Source: CAZQIC01 sp964593555 (GTDB lineage Bacteria; Bacteroidota; Bacteroidia; JAFLBG01). Taken from it: a DNA stretch of 20,312 nt. Positions 14,782 through 20,312 of the stretch are shown piece by piece (the stretch's first letter is position 1; each line of letters starts with the position of its first letter). Both the position numbers and the translations under genes were made by a program. The DNA is taken from assembly GCA_964593555.1 (NCBI GenBank), contig CAZQIC010000085.1, positions 1 through 20,312 on the forward strand, written 5' to 3'. The notes under the pieces are model-generated. The model saw only the letters and a program-made list of their open reading frames with translations. It did not search any database and was not told the origin of the DNA.

Positions 14782-16074
14782 ATGAATATTCTTCTTCTAG
14801 GATCAGGTGGACGTGAACACGCATTGGCATGGAAGATTGCACAGAGTAAAAAGCTTGGAAAATTATTTATTGCCCCGGGTAATGCTGGCACAAAAAATTG
14901 CGGCACTAATGTAAATATTTCTGCAACTGATTTTGATGCGGTCAAAAAATTTGTATTGGAAAATAAAATTTCAATGGTGGTCGTAGGTCCTGAAGATCCA
15001 TTGGTAAAAGGCATTCACGATTTTTTCCTGGCAGATGCACAACTGAAAAATATTCCGGTCATAGGGCCAAAAAAAGACGGAGCGCAATTAGAGGGCAGTA
15101 AAGATTTTTCTAAAGAGTTTATGTTTAAGTACAATATTCCAACAGCCAAGTACAAAACATTTTCTGCTTCAACATTGAATGATGGAATAAAATTTTTGGA
15201 AACGCTTTCGCCACCTTACGTATTAAAGGCGGATGGACTCGCGGCCGGTAAAGGCGTGGTCATCCCAACAAAATTAGATGAAGCAAAACAAGAACTAACA
15301 GAAATGCTTGCCAATGCGAAGTTTGGTAATGCATCTGCAAAAGTGGTGATTGAAGAATTTTTAAAAGGAATTGAATTGTCTGTGTTTGTACTTACAGATG
15401 GAGAATCATACAAAATTTTACCGGCCGCAAAAGATTATAAACGAATAGGGGATGGGGATACAGGTCTTAATACCGGCGGTATGGGTGCAGTTTCGCCTGT
15501 ACCGTTTGCGGATGAAGTTTTTTTGAAAAAGGTAGAGGATCAGGTGATAATACCAACGGTGAACGGATTAAAAAAGGAAAACATTGTTTACAAAGGATTT
15601 ATTTTTATTGGCCTGATGAATTGCGGAGGCGAACCATATGTGATAGAATACAATTGCCGCATGGGTGATCCGGAAACAGAAGTGGTGATACCAAGAATCA
15701 AATCGGACCTTGTTGATCTGCTTGAAGGAGTTGCGCAGGGAAATTTAGCGCAGCGGAATTTTGAGGTAGATCCAAGAACTGCTGTTACTGTCATGATGGT
15801 GTCCGGTGGATATCCCGGAGATTACGAAAAAGACAAAATGATTAGCGGGCTGGAAAATGTTCAAAAAAGTATTGCATTTCATGCAGGGACAAAAGATAGT
15901 TTGGGAACTGTTGTTACAAATGGAGGAAGGGTAATAGCAGTTACTTCTTATGGCAACGATATAAGTTCCGCGCTTGAATTATCATACGAAAGTGCAGATA
16001 AAATAAAATTTGATAAAGTGTATTACAGGAAAGATATAGGTAAGGACCTGCTTAGGCTGGAAAAAAAAGGATAA
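14782..16074 (+). CDS. purD: Phosphoribosylamine--glycine ligase (GARS)
   Basis: This ATP-grasp enzyme joins phosphoribosylamine and glycine, the second step of purine synthesis. The 430-residue protein starts MNILLLGSGGREHALAW, the invariant PurD N-terminus, and contains GPEDPLVKGI near 73-82, the ATP-binding LKADGLAAGKGVVIP near 147-161, GLNTGGMGAVSPVPF near 228-242, and the metal-binding NCRMGDPETEVVIPR near 291-305. Length is normal. The gene is monocistronic on this strand; its stop is 7 bases from the stop of the convergent small membrane protein gene. Another purine gene, purQ, is about 1.35 kb downstream. No exact Bacteroidota -7 element was found upstream. Confidence 0.97.
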   Translation: MNILLLGSGGREHALAWKIAQSKKLGKLFIAPGNAGTKNCGTNVNISATDFDAVKKFVLENKISMVVVGPEDPLVKGIHDFFLADAQLKNIPVIGPKKDGAQLEGSKDFSKEFMFKYNIPTAKYKTFSASTLNDGIKFLETLSPPYVLKADGLAAGKGVVIPTKLDEAKQELTEMLANAKFGNASAKVVIEEFLKGIELSVFVLTDGESYKILPAAKDYKRIGDGDTGLNTGGMGAVSPVPFADEVFLKKVEDQVIIPTVNGLKKENIVYKGFIFIGLMNCGGEPYVIEYNCRMGDPETEVVIPRIKSDLVDLLEGVAQGNLAQRNFEVDPRTAVTVMMVSGGYPGDYEKDKMISGLENVQKSIAFHAGTKDSLGTVVTNGGRVIAVTSYGNDISSALELSYESADKIKFDKVYYRKDIGKDLLRLEKKG

Positions 16075-16081
16075 TGCAAAA

Positions 16082-16261
16082 TTATTTCAACGTGCCGTTT
16101 TGTTCAGCTTCTTTGTTGTATTGCCCCAATCTTCTTACCCAAAGTACGATTGCTACACAGCAAACAATGATAAAGAATACATTAGGAACATCGCCTAATT
16201 TTCTAACATATGGAAAAAGATTCTGAAAAAAATCGCCGATACAATTAAATACTTTTGTCAT
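16082..16261 (-). CDS. Small single-pass membrane protein, DUF6341-like
   Basis: A minus-strand frame of 59 codons plus stop starts at the ATG complementary to 16259-16261. It encodes MTKVFNCIGDFFQNLFPYVR, then KLGDVPNVFFIIVCCVAIVL with WVRRLGQYNKEAEQNGTLK as the cytosolic tail. It has an amphipathic N-terminal part, one transmembrane helix and a charged C-terminus. From memory, Flavobacteriia carry a small protein of this design (DUF6341) next to purD and to a DUF6427 membrane protein, exactly the arrangement here. The role is unknown; it may act with its divergent neighbour in the membrane. Its short length would make it easy for gene callers to miss. Confidence 0.8.
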   Translation of the reverse strand: MTKVFNCIGDFFQNLFPYVRKLGDVPNVFFIIVCCVAIVLWVRRLGQYNKEAEQNGTLK

Positions 16262-16323
16262 AGAATTATGTATTAATCATGGCAAATTTACAATATTTTT
16301 GATAATAAATAGGATCCGCACCA

Positions 16324-17311
16324 GTGTTTATAAAACTTTTTAAGTCAAATTCCCCCTTTAGTATAGTTTTATTACCAGTATTAATGGCCATTTGCTGGGC
16401 CCATGCTTTTATATATCCTACGGCAGTTAATGTTGATCACTGTATGCCCTTATACCGACTTGTTCTTTCCTGGATGCAGCCTTTTCCACTGATAGCGGCT
16501 ATTTTAGGATTCGTGTTAATGGTATTAACAGGGTTTCTTTATAACTACATAGTAAACGAACATGAATTTTTGCCAAAGCGTACTTACTTACCGGGCTTGT
16601 TCTATTGTTTATTAATGAGTTCCTCATCATTGCTCCAATTCCATCCGCTCCTATTCGCTAATTTTTTTATTGTGCTAATGTTAAATTCTCTCATTAATAC
16701 CTATCGCAAAAATACAGCCTTCAATGGGGTCTTTGAAGGAGGTCTTTTTTTAGGAATCGCATCGCTTTTTTATTTCCCCATTGTTTTTTTGCTCCCGGTA
16801 TTGCTGATATCACTTATTGTTTTACGACCGTTTATATGGAGAGAATGGCTTATTGCCATTTTGGGTTTTATGTTTCCATATATATATGTAATTATATTTT
16901 ATTTCTGGAACGATAGCCTTGATTTCTTTTGGAACGACCGGGTAGTTTATTTTTTGCTTAATGGTAAACGTGACTGGCANNNNNNNNNNGCCTAATCCTG
17001 TATTATGGTTGTTATTGGGGTTTTTTGCCCTCGCCCTTGTCCGGATCAGCAATGGGTTTGCCATACAAAAATTAAAGGCCAAAAAAGGGTATACCTTGCT
17101 GTTTTGGTTAATGCCGGTGTCTTTTTTAACAATATTAGGTGCTCCTTCTTTCTCTATGGTAAGTCTTTCTTTGTTAGCAGTGCCTTCAGCAGTAATTTTG
17201 GCCAACTATTTTTATTTAATGAAAAGAACCTGGCTTGCCGGTTTATTTTTGTGGATGATTTATATAACAGAGTTAGTAATTATATGGGCAGATAAGGCAG
17301 ATTCTATTTAA
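16324..17311 (+). CDS. Polytopic membrane protein, DUF6427-like, interrupted by an assembly gap
   Basis: Two open frames in different phases, 16324-16979 and 16990-17311, meet at a run of ten Ns and together make one membrane protein of about 326 residues. Many hydrophobic helices are visible on both sides (for example LPVLLISLIVLRPFIWREW before the gap and PNPVLWLLLGFFALALV after it). Removing all ten Ns restores a single frame (978 bases, CA plus G giving Gln), so the true gap is probably zero or a multiple of three bases and the frame break is an assembly artefact. The start is GTG, giving MFIKLFKSNSPFS. Gene context matches the DUF6427 family beside purD and DUF6341 in Bacteroidota. Function unknown. 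Confidence 0.75.
16980..16989. other. Assembly gap (10 N)
   Basis: Ten undetermined bases lie within the membrane-protein gene. The reading frames on the two sides are compatible only if the true length is a multiple of three, including zero, so the length of ten is a placeholder or estimate. Confidence 0.95.
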
Positions 17312-17316
17312 ATTTG
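17309..17316 (+). promoter_or_regulatory. Possible -7 element upstream of purQ
   Basis: TAAATTTG matches TAnnTTTG exactly and overlaps the stop codon of the membrane-protein gene, 112 bases before purQ. No TTG sits at the -33 distance, so this may be chance in AT-rich DNA. Confidence 0.3.
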
Positions 17317-17428
17317 TATTACAAAACATAAGATATACATATGAAATAGCCATAATCCTAAGCGGCATACAAACCGGGAATGAATATGTGGCGTATTCCA
17401 GTGACAATAAAAACAAAAACATATACAC

Positions 17429-18118
17429 ATGAAATTTGGCGTTGTAATTTTTCCGGGATCTAATTGTGATCAGGACATGATCTATACATTGCGTAACGTA
17501 ATGAAACAGGAAGTGGTAGAGCTGTGGCATAAGGATCGTGACCTGAAAAATTGCGAGTTCATTGTTTTGCCCGGAGGATTTTCTTTTGGTGATTATTTGC
17601 GCTCTGGTGCTATCGCTCGCTTTTCTCCTATCATGGAATCGGTGATCGATTTTGCGAACAAAGGAGGTTTTGTAATGGGTGTATGCAATGGTTTCCAAGT
17701 ACTATGTGAGGCGGGATTAACTCCAGGCGCATTGTTGCATAACAATGAAAGAAAATTTATTTGCAAAAATGTTTTTATAAAATCACAGAACAATAAAACA
17801 TTGATTACTTCAGGACTCCCTTCAACAGCATTAAAAATTCCTATTGCGCATGGCGAAGGAAAATATTTTGCAGATGCAGATACGTTAAAAGAATTGAACG
17901 ATAACGGACAAGTTCTTTTCCGTTACTGTGATGAAAATGGAAATATTACTCCCGAATCTAATCCTAACGGCGCGATAGAAAATATTGCAGGTGTTTGTAA
18001 CAAGGGCAAAAACGTATTTGGTATGATGCCGCACCCGGAGCGTGCTTCTGACTCGGTTCTCGGGAATACCGATGGAAAAAAAATATTTGAATCCATCCTG
18101 GATATAGTTACTGCCTAA
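17429..18118 (+). CDS. purQ: Phosphoribosylformylglycinamidine synthase glutaminase subunit
   Basis: This is the class I glutamine amidotransferase subunit that supplies ammonia to PurL in the fourth step of purine synthesis. The 229-residue protein begins MKFGVVIFPGSNCDQD, typical PurQ. The oxyanion segment is LPGGFSFGDYLRSGAIA near 47-63, the nucleophile is Cys86 in GVCNGFQ, and the His202-Glu204 pair lies in MMPHPERA. HGEGKY near 141-146 is also conserved. A stand-alone PurQ implies a separate small-type PurL and a PurS elsewhere; many Bacteroidota instead have one long PurL, so this separates the organism from those groups. Neither purS nor purL is adjacent. Confidence 0.96.
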   Translation: MKFGVVIFPGSNCDQDMIYTLRNVMKQEVVELWHKDRDLKNCEFIVLPGGFSFGDYLRSGAIARFSPIMESVIDFANKGGFVMGVCNGFQVLCEAGLTPGALLHNNERKFICKNVFIKSQNNKTLITSGLPSTALKIPIAHGEGKYFADADTLKELNDNGQVLFRYCDENGNITPESNPNGAIENIAGVCNKGKNVFGMMPHPERASDSVLGNTDGKKIFESILDIVTA

Positions 18119-18200
18119 TTAAACCTCGATTGCATTTGATTTTGAGGGAAATAAGCTCTGGTTTGGGAATTTGAAACCCTATGTTATGCCCTTTTTGGTT

Positions 18201-18229
18201 TTGCTATAAAACGCGAAATGGTATATTTT
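18201..18229 (+). promoter_or_regulatory. Possible promoter of the exported protein gene at 18251
   Basis: A TTG at 18201-18203 and TATATTTT at 18222-18229 (seven of eight to TAnnTTTG) are separated by 18 bases, close to the usual Bacteroidota spacing, and lie 21 bases before the chosen start codon. Confidence 0.35.
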
Positions 18230-18250
18230 AGGTATACTAATAATTTATCA

Positions 18251-18883
18251 ATGAAACACAAGATCTGCTTTTGTATCTGCCTATTGATTATAAGCAATAT
18301 TATTTCTGCTCAGAAAAAATCATCAAATAGATCAGAAGGGAAAAACATCTTTGATATTGTCATAGGCTACCCTACATATAATGTAGAGCAGTCTGCGTTA
18401 TTCAGCGATTTGTTTCGTAAAAAAATTCTCGGATTTCAGGGCTCGTTCGGGTATGAAAGAAGGATCATTAAATATTTAGGAGTTCGGGTGGAATGTTCTG
18501 GTGCAAGTATTTTTCCTGTTAATGCTCATACAGGGGCCTCGGGCACCATTAAGGATATTGCGTTGGCAGCAAATTTCTATCTGTTGAATTGGGGAGATGA
18601 GGGGCGGGCCCATTTAATAGTTGGAGCATACACAGGCATGTCGTTAATGAATTTTGAGGCATTTAAAAACGATGCAAATATAATTGCCAAAGGCAGCCAA
18701 ACAGGAGTAAACATTAATTTGAGGGCCACCACTAAAAACAGGTTTACTGTGACAGCTAAAACTTCTTTTTTTAGAAATAGTTATGTGCGGCAGCCTTATG
18801 TAGATTCGTTTGGAACCACAAATAATTATACTCTGAATTTAAATGGATACAGCCTTGGAATGGGTTTGGGGTATGCTTTCTAA
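18251..18883 (+). CDS. Exported protein, probable small outer-membrane beta-barrel, unknown function
   Basis: I use the ATG at 18251 rather than the upstream one at 18218, because it puts a classical signal peptide (MKHKICFCICLLII... ending SAQ) at the N-terminus and leaves room for a promoter-like sequence upstream. The 210-residue product has alternating hydrophobic/polar strands rich in glycine and aromatic residues (FDIVIGYPTYNV, IVGAYTGMSLMNF, YSLGMGLGYAF) and ends in phenylalanine, as outer-membrane barrel proteins do. No catalytic motif or named family is recognised. It lies downstream of purQ with about 130 bases between, and is probably its own transcription unit. Confidence 0.75.
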   Translation: MKHKICFCICLLIISNIISAQKKSSNRSEGKNIFDIVIGYPTYNVEQSALFSDLFRKKILGFQGSFGYERRIIKYLGVRVECSGASIFPVNAHTGASGTIKDIALAANFYLLNWGDEGRAHLIVGAYTGMSLMNFEAFKNDANIIAKGSQTGVNINLRATTKNRFTVTAKTSFFRNSYVRQPYVDSFGTTNNYTLNLNGYSLGMGLGYAF

Positions 18884-19057
18884 ATAAATTATCAGATCAC
18901 GGTATCGCAGTGTTTAATCATTGATCATAAAGGATCCGCTTTCTCTATAATAACATCTGTAAAGCTTCCGTTTCTATTTTACTTTCTGCGATCAACTAAT
19001 TTTAGATATTCTTGAATTCGTTTCGTAAATTTAGTATCAGATATATAATTATAGATC

Positions 19058-20038
19058 ATGAATAAAATCACAAATATATTTTTAGCTTTTTTTATACTTA
19101 TTGTGAGTGATATATTTTCCCAGGATATCATCATTAAAAAAAATGGCGAACAGATAAAAGCTAAAATATTAGAGATAGGTACGACAGAAATAAAATTTAA
19201 ATTTTTTGATGCGCCTGATGGACCTACGATTACCATTAGCAAAAGCGATGTGAAGACGTTAAAGATAAAAGGCAAAAATGAAAGCAGTGTCATTGATGTT
19301 AATGACGATCCTATGAGTACCAGCCATAACATGATCATGGACAAACAGAGTTGTTTAAAATTCAATTTTTTTTCATTGTTAAATGCGCATCTTGGTGTGG
19401 GATATGAATGGATGAAGAAACCGGGCTTTAATTGGGAGGTAGGAGTAGGTATAATAGGACTTGGCTCAAAATCTATTGCAGAAAACATTGATTACTACGA
19501 AAACAGCAAACGAGCGGGAGCATTTATAAGAGGCGGTGCAAAATTCCTGTTAGGTAACTCGTCCGATTATGAAGTAGAAGGTGTAAAATATGCTCACCCC
19601 CTTAAGGGCAGGTATTTTAAAATTGAAGTAATACTTAATGCACTGGCGACAAGTTATTCTGTCGATACCACATCCTGGTCTTATTATTCAACGCATAATT
19701 ATCAAAGCCGCGGAAAAATAGATGTTAAAAATTCATATCAGTCCCTGAGCCTTTCTCTGATTTATGGAAGGCAGTTCCTTTTTGGCAATGCACTTACTGC
19801 AGGTTATTTCGCAGGTCTGGGATATTCACTTGAAAATATGCGGTCGAATTTATTAAATTCCAATGATTATTATGCATGGGACGCAAATAGGTATAGTCAT
19901 ATGTATGGAGGAAAAGCATTTCCGCTGATATTCACCGGGGGCATTACAGTTGGTTATATTTTAAAAACACCAAATTGGCTCAAGAAAAATAGTGTGGGTA
20001 ATCGCAATGTTGCTCCGTCTCGTAATTCGATGAACTAA
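19058..20038 (+). CDS. Exported envelope protein with one N-terminal 'DIIIKKNG' beta module
   Basis: This 326-residue protein has a signal peptide ending near IFSQ (about residue 22). Residues 23-72 form a module beginning DIIIKKNGEQIKAKILEIG, with EIKFKFFD and ending SKSDVKTLKIKG. It aligns in layout with the doubled module of the lipoprotein at 13898-14665 (D.I.YKNG..., EIKYR, I.KANG). The remainder (about 100-310) is glycine- and aromatic-rich with strand-like patterns (HLGVGYEWM, WEVGVGIIGLG, GYFAGLGYSL, GGITVGYIL), which suggests an outer-membrane barrel. It does not end in an aromatic residue; a short polar tail follows. The function is unknown. The nearest upstream gene also encodes an exported barrel-like protein. 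Confidence 0.78.
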   Translation: MNKITNIFLAFFILIVSDIFSQDIIIKKNGEQIKAKILEIGTTEIKFKFFDAPDGPTITISKSDVKTLKIKGKNESSVIDVNDDPMSTSHNMIMDKQSCLKFNFFSLLNAHLGVGYEWMKKPGFNWEVGVGIIGLGSKSIAENIDYYENSKRAGAFIRGGAKFLLGNSSDYEVEGVKYAHPLKGRYFKIEVILNALATSYSVDTTSWSYYSTHNYQSRGKIDVKNSYQSLSLSLIYGRQFLFGNALTAGYFAGLGYSLENMRSNLLNSNDYYAWDANRYSHMYGGKAFPLIFTGGITVGYILKTPNWLKKNSVGNRNVAPSRNSMN

Positions 20039-20213
20039 GCCCTCCTTTCATCCTTTAAACTGTCCATTTATCTCCGAATTTGCTTTGTTTGTCAGGAATT
20101 ACATAATAGTATTGGAATAAGTACGTTGTTTGTAGAAATAATTTTTATTTCGTGTGTCTTTTTCATTTTATCGCGTTATGAAATAAACCAACAAATAAAA
20201 ACTAATAAAGTAG

Positions 20214-20244
20214 TTGTATAACTAAAAATTTAGTTATAGGTTTG
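20214..20244 (+). promoter_or_regulatory. Strong Bacteroidota promoter with a palindromic operator filling the spacer
   Basis: TTG at 20214-20216 and TAGGTTTG at 20237-20244 match the -33 and -7 consensus with a 20-base spacer. The spacer is occupied by an inverted repeat with arms TATAACTAAA (20217-20226) and TTTAGTTATA (20229-20238) around AA; the right arm overlaps the first two bases of the -7 box. A regulator bound there would block RNA polymerase. The controlled gene must start beyond the right edge. Confidence 0.7.
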
Positions 20245-20269
20245 CAATAGAATAGTCATTAAGGTGGGT

Positions 20270-20289
20270 TCTAAAAATTCACTTTTAGA
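20270..20289 (+). other. Hairpin in the presumed 5' leader at the right edge
   Basis: TCTAAAA-ATTCAC-TTTTAGA gives a 7-base stem with a 6-base loop, about 25 bases after the -7 box of the palindromic promoter. No start codon follows within the window. It could be leader structure or chance in AT-rich DNA. Confidence 0.35.
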
Positions 20290-20312
20290 GATTTGACTAA
20301 AAATCGGAGAAC

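Noticed and set aside
17273..17698. A 141-codon minus-strand frame overlapping purQ
   Set aside because: It overlaps the purQ N-terminal coding region, shows no family motif, and is a shadow of that gene.
18218..18250. Upstream start for the exported protein at 18251
   Set aside because: The extra 11 residues would precede a classical signal peptide and overlap the promoter-like sequence; the internal ATG fits better.

Overview
The window looks like a chromosomal contig from a member of the Bacteroidota. The DNA is AT-rich. There is a thioredoxin-like protein with a type IX secretion (T9SS) C-terminal sorting domain, small lipoproteins whose mature N-terminus reads CKKEDD (like the Bacteroidota surface-export signal), promoter-like elements of the TTG / TAnnTTTG type, and the arginine gene set with a transcarbamylase of the N-acyl-ornithine type. 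A run of ten Ns inside one gene shows that this is a scaffolded draft assembly. I saw no tRNA, rRNA, CRISPR array or complete insertion sequence.

Left half (120-8770, minus strand): one tightly packed arginine operon, transcribed right to left as GNAT acyltransferase (argA-like), argG, argC, a four-helix-bundle gene, argD, argF', argB, argE, argH. Together they should take glutamate to arginine through N-acylated intermediates: acylation, phosphorylation (ArgB), reduction (ArgC), transamination (ArgD), carbamoylation of the acyl-ornithine (ArgF'), deacylation of acyl-citrulline (ArgE), then ArgG and ArgH. Two things break the regular operon. A four-helix-bundle (23S rRNA intervening-sequence type) gene sits between argC and argD inside a pair of imperfect inverted repeats. 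Short heptanucleotide tandem repeats are embedded in frame in argB and argC. The transcarbamylase has valine where the known acetyl-type enzyme has glutamate and the succinyl-type has proline, so the acyl group is uncertain.

Middle (8771-14697): a roughly 490-base intergenic region with a relatively GC-rich block of inverted repeats; then on the plus strand a RimJ/RimL-type GNAT and an acyl-CoA carboxylase carboxyltransferase subunit. Beyond these are accessory minus-strand genes: a secreted thioredoxin-like T9SS protein, two tandem paralogous lipoproteins and a lipoprotein with two copies of a 52-residue module. Between them lies a 66-base relic of the C-terminus of a second carboxyltransferase gene, plus two short related ORF relics, which point to an old duplication followed by decay.

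Right part (14698-20312): purD (plus), a previously uncalled 59-residue membrane protein on the minus strand (DUF6341-like), a polytopic membrane protein (DUF6427-like) interrupted by the assembly gap, purQ, two exported envelope-type proteins, and at the right edge a strong Bacteroidota-type promoter whose spacer is filled by a 10+10 palindrome, presumably controlling a gene outside the window.
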